Notes: generated by a model from the sequence alone, not told the origin. A stretch of 64,000 bases of DNA from Pseudomonadota bacterium (GCA_003247575.1 QJZC01000019.1:171913-235912), one strand, 5' to 3'. Positions 54,183-63,285 are shown, numbered from the stretch's first letter. Translations and numbers: made by a program.

Positions 54183-55037
54183 GTGAATCAACCGAACAAC
54201 TGGGGACGCTGGGGAGACGATGACCAGCGCGGTACGGCAAACTTCATCACTCCCGCAGTCACCGCACGAGCCGCTTCATTGGTGCGTGCAGGAAGAACCT
54301 ATCCACTCGCAATCCCGCTGAAGGCGAATGCGCCCATCTGGCCGACCCGTCACAAGAATTGGCATGTCGCCACCTACCGGAACCTATCGGGTCCCGGGCG
54401 CGGCGGCGGGGAAGACATCTTGATGATGCACACGCATGGCACGACGCACATCGATGCGCTGTGCCATGTGTTCGCCGAGGGCAAGCTCTACAATGGATAT
54501 CCAGCGGACAGCTGGATCGATGCGACGGGTGCACGCAAGAACGCGATCTCCGAGCTCGGTTCGCTCGTCACCCGAGGAGTGCTCCTGGACGTCGCCGGCT
54601 TCCATGGCTGCTCCCAGCTGGCGGCCGACCACGCGATCGACGCAGCCGAGCTCGAATCGGTCGCTGCGAAGCAGGGCGTCTCGCTCGAGTCGGGAGACGT
54701 CGTACTCGTGCGCACCGGCTTCCAAGCCGTCTGGAAAGAGGACCCGCAGGGCTTCGATGCCGCTCAACCGGGAATCACGCTCGACGCAGCGCAGTGGGCC
54801 GGACGCAAGGAGATCGTCGCGCTCGGCTCCGACAACAGCGCCGTCGAGATCTACCCCACGCCCGACGGTCTCCCGGTCCACACGGAGTTCATCTGGCGGC
54901 AGGGCGGCTACCTGATCGAGCTGCTCGACCTCGACGCGCTGGCTCGCGACGCAGTCTACGAGTTCATGTTCGTGCTGGCACCGTTGAACCTCGCGCGGGG
55001 AATGGGTAGCCCAGTGAACCCGCTGGCCATTTGCTGA
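54183..55037 (+). CDS. Cyclase family (kynurenine formamidase-like) protein
   Basis: A 284-residue metal-dependent hydrolase of the cyclase family. The binding motif HxxxHxDxxxH is HGTTHIDALCH, near residues 85-95. WGRWGDDDQRGTANFITP at the start and GDVVLVRTGFQ and LGSDNSAVEI later are characteristic. Members hydrolyse formylkynurenine or isatin, or act on polyketide-like substrates; which applies cannot be told. It starts at GTG 54183 after GGGGAGA. The mgtE gene follows 36 bp downstream. Confidence 0.87.
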   Translation: MNQPNNWGRWGDDDQRGTANFITPAVTARAASLVRAGRTYPLAIPLKANAPIWPTRHKNWHVATYRNLSGPGRGGGEDILMMHTHGTTHIDALCHVFAEGKLYNGYPADSWIDATGARKNAISELGSLVTRGVLLDVAGFHGCSQLAADHAIDAAELESVAAKQGVSLESGDVVLVRTGFQAVWKEDPQGFDAAQPGITLDAAQWAGRKEIVALGSDNSAVEIYPTPDGLPVHTEFIWRQGGYLIELLDLDALARDAVYEFMFVLAPLNLARGMGSPVNPLAIC

Positions 55038-55073
55038 GCTCGCGCGAGCGCTCACCGACTCGAGGAGGAAACG

Positions 55074-56423
55074 TTGGAGATCTGGCAGCAGCTCGTGGAG
55101 ACCGTCCGCGAGGGAGACTCAGCGGCCCTCGAGCGGCTGCTCAAGGAGGTCTCCGAAGGCGACCTGATCCATGCGCTCGCCCGACTACCCGCCGACGAAC
55201 GCGGCAACATAATCGCGGCGATGCGTCCGGAGCAGGCAGCAAGCGTGTTGGAGCTCCTGCCGGACTCGCAGGCCGTCGAAGCGATCCAGGAGCTCTCACC
55301 GGAAGCCGCCGCCCCGATTCTCGAGGAGCTCCAGAGCGACCAGCGCGCCGACCTGGTCGCACAGATCGATCGAGCCGAGGCCGAGGCCATCCTTGCGGAG
55401 TCCGCGCCCGAGACCGCCGAGTCGGTGCGCCGATTGCTCGAGTATCCGCCGGACTCGGCCGGCGGACGCATGCTGACCGAGTACGTCGCCGTTCCGTCCT
55501 CGTGGACCGTGCGGCGCCTCATTGAGCACTTGCGACAGAACGTCGATCGCTACGCCGACTTCGGGGTGCAGTACGTCTACGCGCTCGGAGACCAGGACGA
55601 GCTGGTCGGCGTGCTGCCGTTGCGTGACCTGCTGCTCGCGCGGGAGAGTCAATCGGTTGCAGCCTTGATGATCCGGGACCCGATCTCGGTCGAGGCCGGC
55701 ACGCAACTGGAGGAGCTCTTCGAGCTCTTCGATCGCTATAGCTTTCTCGCGATCCCCGTCGTGGATCGAGCACGGCGCCTGGTGGGCGTACTTCTGCGCG
55801 AGGACGTGGACGAAGCCCGCGTCGACGTGGCTCTCGCCGACGAACTCAAGAGCCGCGGCATCGTAGGTGGCGAGGAGCTCCGGACGATGCCGCTCTTGCA
55901 TCGCGCGCGCCGGCGGCTCTCGTGGCTCTCGCTCAACATCCTGCTGAACGTGGTCGCAGCCAGCGTCATCGCGGCGTACCAGGATACGTTGGCCGCGGTG
56001 ATCGCCCTAGCGGTCTTCCTACCCATCATCTCCGACATGAGCGGCTGCTCGGGAAACCAGGCCGTCGCCGTCAGCCTGCGAGAGATGGCACTAGGCGTCG
56101 TCAAGCCGAAGGAGCTCCTGCGCGTCTGGGGACAGGAGCTCACGGTCGGATGCCTGAATGGCTTCGTGCTCGGATGCCTGATCGGCGTCGTCGCCTGGGC
56201 GTGGCAAGGCAATCCTGCCCTCGGAGCCGTGGTCGGCGTGGCGCTGGCGCTGAACACCATGGTCGCGGTTTCGATTGGAGGAACGGTTCCCCTCGCACTC
56301 AAACGCTTTGGCTTCGACCCCGCGCTCGCGTCTGGCCCGATCCTGACGACGGTGACCGACATGTGCGGATTCCTCCTGGTGCTGGGACTCGCGGCGTCCA
56401 CTCTCGCGAGACTCGCTGGCTGA
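55074..56423 (+). CDS. mgtE: Magnesium transporter MgtE
   Basis: A 449-residue MgtE channel. The N-terminal superhelical domain (repeated LLPDSQAVEAIQELSPEAAA-type helices) is followed by two CBS domains (DSAGGRMLTEYVAVPSS, then DPISVEAGTQLEELFELFDRY) that sense cytosolic Mg2+. Then come five membrane segments with the pore-lining FLPIISDMSGCSGNQAVAVSLREMALG and LNTMVAVSIGGTVPL. Start at TTG 55074 with GAGGAGG upstream. It mediates Mg2+ entry gated by intracellular Mg2+. It may be co-transcribed with the cyclase gene without a functional link. Confidence 0.93.
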   Translation: MEIWQQLVETVREGDSAALERLLKEVSEGDLIHALARLPADERGNIIAAMRPEQAASVLELLPDSQAVEAIQELSPEAAAPILEELQSDQRADLVAQIDRAEAEAILAESAPETAESVRRLLEYPPDSAGGRMLTEYVAVPSSWTVRRLIEHLRQNVDRYADFGVQYVYALGDQDELVGVLPLRDLLLARESQSVAALMIRDPISVEAGTQLEELFELFDRYSFLAIPVVDRARRLVGVLLREDVDEARVDVALADELKSRGIVGGEELRTMPLLHRARRRLSWLSLNILLNVVAASVIAAYQDTLAAVIALAVFLPIISDMSGCSGNQAVAVSLREMALGVVKPKELLRVWGQELTVGCLNGFVLGCLIGVVAWAWQGNPALGAVVGVALALNTMVAVSIGGTVPLALKRFGFDPALASGPILTTVTDMCGFLLVLGLAASTLARLAG

Positions 56424-56482
56424 GCCCCTCGCGCGCGAACCGTACTGACCGATCCGCTCCGAGTCGGGTAGGCTCCCGTCGC

Positions 56483-57607
56483 ATGGAACGCGCGCAACGC
56501 ACATCGGATTCCGCACGGAACGACCTCGGGAGTGCCGTCGGCCGCAGATCTCGCCTCGGGATTGAGCTCGAGGCGGCCGCCTTGCGCGCTACGATCAAGG
56601 AGTACGACGACGCGAACTGGTCGCTGTTCGCGGACGAGCTCCACCGACCCGAGATCGAGTTCGGCGCGGGCGAGACCCAGCTCGGAGCCTGGCTCGCGCA
56701 GCGGCGTACGATCGTGCTCTCGCGGAGTCTTCTGTTCGGCCCATGGGGCTCGCTGACCGAGGTGCTGAAGCACGAGATGGCGCACCAGTACGTAGACGAA
56801 GTGCTTGGGGCTGGTCACGAGCCACCGCATGGAAAGCGCTTCCAGAGCATCTGCGCGGCTCGCGGCATCGACGCGCGCGCGGCGGGGGTCCCGCGCCAAG
56901 GCACCAAGGAGCATCCTGCGCTCGAGCGCGTGGCCAAGCTGCTGGCACTCGCCGAGAGCCCCAATGAGCACGAAGCTCAAGCGGCCATGCGCGCCGCCCA
57001 GCGTTTGCTCCTGCGCCACAATCTCGATGCCGATAGCGCGCTACGCGACCAGGGGATCGCCTTTCGCCACCTGGGCACCCCAACCGGTCGCGTACGCGAG
57101 CCCGCGAGGATCGTCGCGACCATTCTCACGAACCACTTCTTCGTACACGCGATCTGGATCACAGTGTGGCGCCCTCTCGAGGGCAAGTCGGGGCGAGTGC
57201 TGGAGATTTGCGGCCGCGAGTCGAATCTGCAGATCGCGGAGTACGTGCACGACTTCCTGCACCACACTGCTGCCGAGCTCTGGGCAACCTACAAGCGGCA
57301 GCAGGGAATCCAGCGCGACCGAGATCGCCTTGCCTATCTCGCTGGCGTGATGACGGGTTTCATGCGGCGGCTCGGAGAAGAACGCCACGAACAGACGCAG
57401 GCCGGACTGATCTACAAGGGCGATGCACCGGCGAACCGCTACTTCCGCAGCCGCTACCCGCGAACGGGGGCTGTACGCTATCAGTCGTCGGCAGGCAGCA
57501 AGGCGCACCAAGCGGGCCACTCTGCAGGACGCAAGCTCGTCCTACGCAAGGGAATCTCTCAGTCGAACGACGGCACTCCCAGACTGGGCCTACCGCGCGG
57601 CGAGTGA
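56483..57607 (+). CDS. SprT-like zinc metalloprotease domain with DUF2786 domain
   Basis: A 374-residue two-part protein. The first half has a SprT-like gluzincin core: LSRSLLFGPWGSLTEVLKHE with HExxH in KHEMAHQYVDEV and a following His (GAGHEPPHGKRF). The second half contains DUF2786 (HPALERVAKLLALAESPNEH, then ALRAAQRLLLRHNLD-like helices). The chain ends with a basic tail. SprT-like proteases in eukaryotes (SPRTN) degrade DNA-protein crosslinks; bacterial homologues are barely characterised, and DUF2786 has no known function. ATG 56483 is chosen since the upstream frame overlaps mgtE. No ribosome-binding site is strong. Confidence 0.8.
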   Translation: MERAQRTSDSARNDLGSAVGRRSRLGIELEAAALRATIKEYDDANWSLFADELHRPEIEFGAGETQLGAWLAQRRTIVLSRSLLFGPWGSLTEVLKHEMAHQYVDEVLGAGHEPPHGKRFQSICAARGIDARAAGVPRQGTKEHPALERVAKLLALAESPNEHEAQAAMRAAQRLLLRHNLDADSALRDQGIAFRHLGTPTGRVREPARIVATILTNHFFVHAIWITVWRPLEGKSGRVLEICGRESNLQIAEYVHDFLHHTAAELWATYKRQQGIQRDRDRLAYLAGVMTGFMRRLGEERHEQTQAGLIYKGDAPANRYFRSRYPRTGAVRYQSSAGSKAHQAGHSAGRKLVLRKGISQSNDGTPRLGLPRGE

Positions 57608-58100
57608 ACCCCTCGAGCTCGAGTCGGGCTCGCCGTCGAGTCGGGCTCGCTCTCGAGTCGGGCTCGCTTTCGAGTCGGACTGGGCGTCACCCTTTGGACT
57701 CCAAGAACCACATCCTCACGAGACCAGACGTAGTTGGGGCGTCTCATCGCAGCAGCTGTGAGACTGAATTGAATCGTGACAGCACCTACGACCTCGCCCG
57801 ATGCGAGATCGCGACTCGGGCACGCAATCGCTGCCCAGATTCCGCGCAGCTGCGAAGGCATTTCGCTACGGCTGCGAACTGCGTTCGCGCGCCTGGAGAT
57901 CGACGTCGATTTCCGCCTCGTCACCCGTGTCGAGGCTCCGATTTCGGCGAGATCGGGGTAAGATCGCGCGGGGCTCTCCTCGGGTCCAGTTGCCCGGGAA
58001 CGCCATGGCGTAGCGCCATGGACCCCAACTTGCATGGATGTGCGACTCCGCCTCGCGTGGAGACGTACGGAACAGTCGAACCGATGGGAGATGACAAAGC
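57608..58100. other. Intergenic region with tandem repeat
   Basis: A 493-bp gap containing the 17-bp tandem repeat at 57620-57687. The remainder shows no supported gene; GGGAG near 58086 belongs to the P460 gene. Confidence 0.55.
57620..57687. repeat. 17-bp tandem repeat, four units
   Basis: Units of the form CGAGTCGGGCTCGCTCT begin at 57620, 57637, 57654 and 57671; the fourth is degenerate. Each unit contains CGAG and CTCG arms that can pair over a five-base loop. It begins 12 bp after the SprT-like gene and is non-coding. Confidence 0.85.
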
Positions 58101-58709
58101 ATGTGGAAATCAGTAATCGCGGCCGGGGCTGTTCTCAGTTTGGCGGCCTGCTCTGACTCGGGCGGAAGCAATCCTCCGACCTCGGCGCCTGAGCCGGAAG
58201 CCCCTGCGCCCGTCTCGGCAGCTCAAGGCGAGGAGCCGGAGGTCGGGGCCGCCGCGGCGGGCCCCGCTGACGGCGAGGTCGAGCTACCCGCAGACTACAA
58301 GTCCTGGTCCGTCTTCCTGTCCGGAATTCAGAAGGCAGAGACGAAGCAGATCCGGGACATCTACCTAAACGCGCAGGCAGAGAGCGCAAGCGCGGCTCCC
58401 TTGCCGGATGGCAGCGTTCTCGTGATGGAGATCTACTCCGTAGAGACGGACGATGCCGGCGAAGCCGTCCTCGGCGAGGATGGCCAGATGCAGAAGAAGG
58501 CGCTCTCCAAGGTCTTCGTCATGGAGAAGAATGCCGGTTGGGGCGGCGGACAGCCCGAAGGGCTCGCGAATGGCAACTGGGTCTATGCCGCCTACGAGGG
58601 CAACGGAGCCCCCGCCCAGGTGGAGTACAACGCCTGCCGAGCCTGCCACGCCCCGCTCGTCGATCAGGATTACGTGCACCGCTACCCGGAGTATCTCGGG
58701 CAGCGGTAA
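58101..58709 (+). CDS. Cytochrome P460-family lipoprotein
   Basis: A 202-residue exported haem protein. The N-terminus is a lipoprotein signal (VLSLAACSD), then a Pro/Ala/Glu-rich linker to about residue 55. The P460 domain follows (DYKSWSVFLSGIQ, KQIRDIYLN, VLVMEIYSVE) and ends with the c-type haem site CRACHAPL and DYVHRYPEYL. Cytochrome P460 proteins oxidise hydroxylamine or detoxify nitrogen oxides in ammonia oxidisers and others; some carry a Lys-haem crosslink, which I cannot verify here. GGGAG precedes ATG 58101. It stands alone, with hairpin repeats after its stop. Confidence 0.85.
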   Translation: MWKSVIAAGAVLSLAACSDSGGSNPPTSAPEPEAPAPVSAAQGEEPEVGAAAAGPADGEVELPADYKSWSVFLSGIQKAETKQIRDIYLNAQAESASAAPLPDGSVLVMEIYSVETDDAGEAVLGEDGQMQKKALSKVFVMEKNAGWGGGQPEGLANGNWVYAAYEGNGAPAQVEYNACRACHAPLVDQDYVHRYPEYLGQR

Positions 58710-58790
58710 TCCGAAGCGAGAGTCGGTGCCACTCTCGCATCGAGCACGCCGTTGCCAGGCAGGGTGAGCTCGCACACGGCCACATCGTAG

Positions 58791-58915
58791 TCTCGGAGCC
58801 CTGTTCTCGGGGCTCCGAGACCTCGGGGCTCCGAGACTGCAGGGCTCGGAGCCCTGCTGGGCTCGGAGCCCTGCTGCGGGGCTCGGGAATGCGCGGGGCT
58901 CGGGAATGCGCGACT
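58791..58915. repeat. Cluster of REP-like palindromes
   Basis: TCTCGGAGCCC (58791-58801) and GGGCTCCGAGA (58810-58820) form an 11-bp perfect stem with an 8-nt loop. A second hairpin, GCAGGGCT (58839-58846) with AGCCCTGC (58850-58857), follows, and CTCGGAGCCCTG recurs near 58863. GGGGCTCGGGAATGCGC is duplicated at about 58876-58910. Lying between convergent genes, the cluster may terminate both or be a dispersed repeat element. Confidence 0.7.
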
Positions 58916-58933
58916 GCTGGGACCAGCTCGACC

Positions 58934-60100
58934 TCAACTCTTGGCGGCCAGCAGCCGCTCGACGAGTCGCACCCAGTATCCAGCGCCGACACCGAGAACG
59001 TCGTCGTTGAAGTCGTACTCGGGATGATGGAGACCGGCGCCGTCTCCGTTCCCGATCCAGATATAGGCGCCGGGACGCTCGAGGAGCATATACGAGAAGT
59101 CCTCGGATCCCATCGCTGGGCGCGGGTTCCGATAGACTCGGTCGGCACCGACCCAATGCTCCGCGACTTCCGCAGCAAGTTCTGCGTGCGGCTCGGAGTT
59201 CACCGTCGCCGGGTATCCGGTGACATACTCCAGTGTCGCGGTGGCACCAAAGGCAGCACACACGCCGTCGACAATCTTCCGAATGCGATCGGGCAATGAC
59301 TCCTTGAGCGACTGACTGAAGAACCTGCAGGTTCCCGCGATCCGGGCCGTATCAGGAATCACATTGTAGGTGTCTCCCGCCTGGAACTGCGTGATCGAGA
59401 GCACCAGCGTCTCGAGCGGATCCACACTGCGACTGGCTAGCGTTTGCAATGCAGTGACCAACTGGGCTCCCACGACGATCGGATCCACTCCCTGATGAGG
59501 CATGGCCGCGTGCGAGCCCCGCCCCTGGATCCGTATGTCGAAGTTGTCGCGCGCGGCCATCATCGGCCCCGGAGCAACGGCGATGCGTCCGGCCGCAATC
59601 CCTGGAATGTTGTGCAACGCCCAGACCGTGTCGCAGGGGAACCTGTCGAACAGGCCCTCGCGGACCATCTGCAGGCCCCCCCCCGCGCCCTCCTCCGCCG
59701 GCTGGAAGATGAAGTGTACCGTCCCATCGAAGCGCTTCGCGGTCGCCAAGCACTGCGCAGCGGCAAGCAGCATGGTCGTATGACCATCATGGCCGCAGGC
59801 ATGCATCCGGCCACGATGTCGCGAGGCATGGGCACGACTCGCGCCCCGCTCCTCGATCGGAAGTGCATCCATGTCGGCACGAATTCCGACCGTACGGGGA
59901 CTCTCACCAGCTCTGAGCACACCCACCACGCCCGTCCCTGCAAGGCCTCGGTGTACCTCGATCCCCCACTCCTCGAGCTTCGAAGCGACGAACTCGCTCG
60001 TACGCTCCTCCTGAAAACCCAGCTCTGGATGCGCGTGTAGATCGCGTCGCCACTCCACCATCTGCGGATGCAGACCTTCGATCTCTCTTGCCAGTTCCAT
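58934..60100 (-). CDS. M20D-family amidohydrolase (hippurate/IAA-amino acid hydrolase type)
   Basis: A 388-residue metallopeptidase-like amidohydrolase. Hallmarks are RRDLHAHPELGFQEERTSEFV, GIRADMDALPIEE, the metal ligands in RMHACGHDGHTTMLL, FQPAEEGAGGGLQMVREG, and AMGSEDFSYMLLERPGAYIWIGNGD. The lid/dimerisation domain (IRIQGRGSHAAMPHQGVDPI) is intact. Such enzymes cleave N-acyl or aryl-amide bonds of amino acids. ATG 60100 follows AGGGGGCGAC. It is divergent from TRAP genes, 127 bp apart, suggesting that the transporter imports a substrate related to this hydrolase; that pairing is inference. Confidence 0.92.
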   Translation of the reverse strand: MELAREIEGLHPQMVEWRRDLHAHPELGFQEERTSEFVASKLEEWGIEVHRGLAGTGVVGVLRAGESPRTVGIRADMDALPIEERGASRAHASRHRGRMHACGHDGHTTMLLAAAQCLATAKRFDGTVHFIFQPAEEGAGGGLQMVREGLFDRFPCDTVWALHNIPGIAAGRIAVAPGPMMAARDNFDIRIQGRGSHAAMPHQGVDPIVVGAQLVTALQTLASRSVDPLETLVLSITQFQAGDTYNVIPDTARIAGTCRFFSQSLKESLPDRIRKIVDGVCAAFGATATLEYVTGYPATVNSEPHAELAAEVAEHWVGADRVYRNPRPAMGSEDFSYMLLERPGAYIWIGNGDGAGLHHPEYDFNDDVLGVGAGYWVRLVERLLAAKS

Positions 60101-60227
60101 GTCGCCCCCTGTCCAAGAGCCGTGTCGCGACGTCGCGTCGGGAGTCGTCGCGCCAGCAGTCGTCGCGCTAGGATTCCAGCCCGCTAGAGGACCCGCAAGC
60201 GCCCGGCAATATGATACCCTCGCGCCT

Positions 60228-60854
60228 GTGTCTGGAGCCGGATCGCAGCGAGAGCCGTCCAGCGCGCCCTCGAGCTCCGAGGGTGCGACCCCCGCTACGA
60301 GTTCGACGCGGTCGCGCACGTTTCTCGGAAGCCTCGCCGCGGGCCTCCGCACGATCGAAGAGACCCTGTTGGGAGGAGGCGTTCTTCTGATCGCCGTGCT
60401 CACGATCGCGAACGTAATCGGGCGCACGTTCGGAAGTAGCATCGCGGCCGCCGAGGAGCTCTCTCAGTTCGCGATCATCTTCGTCACCTTCGTGGGCGTC
60501 GGCTACGCAACCAGCCGCGCGCGCCAAATCCGCATGACCGCGCTCTACGACAGCCTCCCTGAGAAGCTTCGCAAGCCGCTCGCCATCTTCATCGCCGCCT
60601 CGACGTCGCTGCTACTGTTTGCACTCACTTGGCTCGCAATAGACTACACGCTCCACACCGTTCGAGCCCTCGCCGGTGTGTCCCCAGTGCTCCAGCTTCC
60701 GGTCTGGGTCGTCTACCTGTCCGTGCCACTCGGGCTCGGACTCGGTGGCGTCCAGTACATGCTGGCCGTCGCCCGGAACATCGCCTCTCCAGGCACTTGG
60801 CTCAGCTTCGAGCACGATGACTCCTACGACGAAGAAACGATTCCGGGAGCCTGA
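60228..60854 (+). CDS. dctQ: TRAP transporter small permease (DctQ type)
   Basis: A 208-residue four-helix membrane subunit. After a Ser/Pro-rich cytoplasmic N-terminus, helices are ETLLGGGVLLIAVLTIANVIGR, EELSQFAIIFVTFVGVGYATSR, PLAIFIAASTSLLLFALTWLAI and PVWVVYLSVPLGLGLGG. This fits the DctQ subunit that pairs with DctM. GTG 60228 is chosen to give a reasonable length; no clear ribosome-binding site is seen. The stop at 60854 and the DctM start are 4 bp apart. Confidence 0.87.
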   Translation: MSGAGSQREPSSAPSSSEGATPATSSTRSRTFLGSLAAGLRTIEETLLGGGVLLIAVLTIANVIGRTFGSSIAAAEELSQFAIIFVTFVGVGYATSRARQIRMTALYDSLPEKLRKPLAIFIAASTSLLLFALTWLAIDYTLHTVRALAGVSPVLQLPVWVVYLSVPLGLGLGGVQYMLAVARNIASPGTWLSFEHDDSYDEETIPGA

Positions 60855-60858
60855 CCCC

Positions 60859-62148
60859 GTGCTTGCCTTCATCCTCGGCAGCCTACTCGTCCTCCTTGTC
60901 CTGGGATATCCGATGCTGGTTCCATTGCTGGCGACCACGTCGTGCGTTCTGCTCTTCTACCTCCCTGGCGCAGATCCAGGTGTGATCATCCAGCAGATGA
61001 TCGGAGGCATTACTCCCTCCGCGCTCATTGCCGTGCCCATGTTCCTGCTCGCTGCCGAGATCATGACGCACGGGCAGGCATCCGACCGCCTGCTCGACAT
61101 GGTCATGCGCTTCGTCGGACATGTCCGTGGCGGACTTCCGATCGCGAGCGCCGTGAGCTGCACGCTCTTCGGCGCGCTGTCGGGCTCGACACAGGCAACC
61201 GTCGTCGCGATCGGGGGCCCACTCCGTCCAAAGATGCTGAGCGCTGGCTACGAGCCCAGTTTTGCGACCGCCCTGATCATCAACGCGAGCGACATCGCTC
61301 TCTTGATCCCGCCGAGCATCGGGATGATCGTGTACGGTGTAGTCAGCGGAACCTCCATCGGCGAGCTCTTCATCGCAGGCATCGGGCCCGGCCTACTCAT
61401 CCTGCTGCTCTTCTGTATCTACTGCCGTTCGGCCTCCGGACGCATGGGGGTCTCGCCAGAGCCTCGAGCGACAGCACGCGAGCGCATCGAGAGCGTCCGG
61501 CGCGCCTTGTGGCCACTCGGGTTTCCGGTGATCGTGATCGGGGGCATCTACACCGGAGTCTTCAGTCCAACCGAAGCCGCAGCAGTCTCCGTCGTCTACG
61601 CAGCGATCCTCGAGGTGGCGGTCTATCGGGAGCTCAGGCTCCGCGATCTGCTTCCAATCGCAGTCAACACGGGGCTCGTCACCTCCGTCGTCTTCGTCCT
61701 CGTGGGAGCGGGAGCCGCTTTCTCCTGGGTCATCGCGTTCGCAGAGCTACCCCAGCTCCTGATCAACGAGACTCTCGGGCTCACGCCCGAGTCCGGATAC
61801 GTCACGATCATGACCACGATCTCCATCGCCTACTTCGTCGGCTGCATGTTCGTGGACCCGATCGTCGTCATTCTGATCCTCACACCGATCTTCCATCCGC
61901 TTGCCGTTGCGGCCGGGATCGACCCCGTCCTGGTGGGAACCGTAGTCACTTTGCAGGTAGCCATCGGCTCCGCGACTCCGCCCTTCGGCTGCGATATCTT
62001 CACGGCGATCGCCATCTTTCGGCGGCCCTACCTCGAGATCATCCGCGGTACGCCACCCTTCATCGCGATCTTGATCGGTGCGTCCGCCCTCGTCATCACC
62101 GTGCCAGAGATCGCCCTGTTCCTACGCGACCTGGCATTTGGAGGCTGA
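60859..62148 (+). CDS. dctM: TRAP transporter large permease (DctM type)
   Basis: A 429-residue, many-helix permease. It starts AFILGSLLVLLVLGYPMLVP and has the DctM signatures GSTQATVVAIGGPLRPKM, IPPSIGMIVYGVVSGTSIGELF, FSPTEAAAVSVVYAA and TPPFGCDIFTA. Family members drive Na+- or H+-coupled import with DctQ and a periplasmic receptor. GTG 60859 follows GGGAG in the DctQ end; the 429 length is standard. An ATG 39 nt upstream is less likely. Confidence 0.93.
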   Translation: MLAFILGSLLVLLVLGYPMLVPLLATTSCVLLFYLPGADPGVIIQQMIGGITPSALIAVPMFLLAAEIMTHGQASDRLLDMVMRFVGHVRGGLPIASAVSCTLFGALSGSTQATVVAIGGPLRPKMLSAGYEPSFATALIINASDIALLIPPSIGMIVYGVVSGTSIGELFIAGIGPGLLILLLFCIYCRSASGRMGVSPEPRATARERIESVRRALWPLGFPVIVIGGIYTGVFSPTEAAAVSVVYAAILEVAVYRELRLRDLLPIAVNTGLVTSVVFVLVGAGAAFSWVIAFAELPQLLINETLGLTPESGYVTIMTTISIAYFVGCMFVDPIVVILILTPIFHPLAVAAGIDPVLVGTVVTLQVAIGSATPPFGCDIFTAIAIFRRPYLEIIRGTPPFIAILIGASALVITVPEIALFLRDLAFGG

Positions 62149-62154
62149 CAGACC

Positions 62155-63201
62155 GTGAGACCGAGACTCGGAGCCCTGCTCGCCGTCTGCTTACTCTGGA
62201 GCGCGTGCACCGACCCCGCTCCCGACCCTGCCCGACAGGGACAGGTGTGGCGTTTTGCCATCGAAGAGACGCGGGGCAGCGTCCAGGATGCCTACGCCCA
62301 GCGTTTCAAGGAGCTGGTCGAGGAGCGTAGTCGCGGAGAGGTGAAGGTCGTCGTCTATCCCTACGGCACGCTGGGCACTTCGGATCAGGTGACCGAGCAG
62401 CTGCACATGGGCACTCTCCAGCTGGCGACTGCCTCGCCCGGCCATCTCGGCACCTTGATCCCAGAAGTACAGGCGTTCCTCCTGCACTTCGTCCTCTCGG
62501 AAGACGAGCGAGTCAACCACGAGGCTCTGCGCGACTCGGAGCTCGTCGCCTTCCTCGAACGGCTGTACAAGGAAAAGGGTCTACGATACCTGGCCGCGTT
62601 CTCGGAAGGCTGGATGGTTTGGACGACACGCACGCCAGTACGTCGCCCGCTCGACTTCGACGGCGTCAAGATGCGCGTGATGACCTCGCCCCTGCTGCTC
62701 GCCGCCTACGAGGCGTACGGAGCCGACGCTACCCCTCTCCCATATTCGGAAGTCTACTCGGGCTTACAGCTCAGAATGATCGACGGACAGGTGAATCCGA
62801 TCTTCGCGATCGAGGAGATGAGCTTCTACGAGGTGACCGACTACCTCGTGTTCCCAAATCACGCTCAGTTCTATACGACGGTGGTCACCAATCCAGAGTT
62901 CTACTCGCGCCTCTCTGCTCATGAGCGCGAGCTACTGGACACCTCCGTCGCAACGCTTCACGACGAGATCTTCGAGGTGCAGCGCTCCTACAATCGAGAG
63001 CGCCTGGACCTCATGCTCGAGAGAAAGCCTGAACTCGAGGTGATCAGGCTGAGCGACGAGGAGCGCTCCGCCTTCTCCGCGCGCGCGACCGAGGTGCGTG
63101 CCGCCTACCTGGCGCTCGCCGGAGAACGCGGAGCACGCCTGCTCGAGACATTGGAAGCCGCAGTAGCGCGTGCTCGCCGAAACCTCGCGCCCTCCTCTTG
63201 A
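62155..63201 (+). CDS. dctP: TRAP transporter substrate-binding lipoprotein (DctP type)
   Basis: A 348-residue DctP-like receptor. It is probably a lipoprotein (LLAVCLLWSAC), so anchored to a membrane rather than free in the periplasm. Family features are FKELVEERSRGEVKVVVYPYGTLGTSDQVTEQL and FDGVKMRVMTSPLLLAAYEAYGADATPLPYSEVYSGL; the Arg of KMRVM normally contacts the carboxylate of an organic-acid ligand. GTG 62155 has GGAGG upstream. It is the last gene of the Q-M-P set. The ligand is unknown. Confidence 0.92.
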   Translation: MRPRLGALLAVCLLWSACTDPAPDPARQGQVWRFAIEETRGSVQDAYAQRFKELVEERSRGEVKVVVYPYGTLGTSDQVTEQLHMGTLQLATASPGHLGTLIPEVQAFLLHFVLSEDERVNHEALRDSELVAFLERLYKEKGLRYLAAFSEGWMVWTTRTPVRRPLDFDGVKMRVMTSPLLLAAYEAYGADATPLPYSEVYSGLQLRMIDGQVNPIFAIEEMSFYEVTDYLVFPNHAQFYTTVVTNPEFYSRLSAHERELLDTSVATLHDEIFEVQRSYNRERLDLMLERKPELEVIRLSDEERSAFSARATEVRAAYLALAGERGARLLETLEAAVARARRNLAPSS

Positions 63202-63285
63202 GCTCGCAGCCTCTACGCACCCGAGTGCTCACGAGCGCCAGCAGCGCCAGCCGATCAAGACGGCGGCTAGCTCGCCGAACTCTCC

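Noticed and set aside
57620..57687. CRISPR-like array
   Set aside because: Units are contiguous 17-bp tandem copies without spacers and no cas genes are present.
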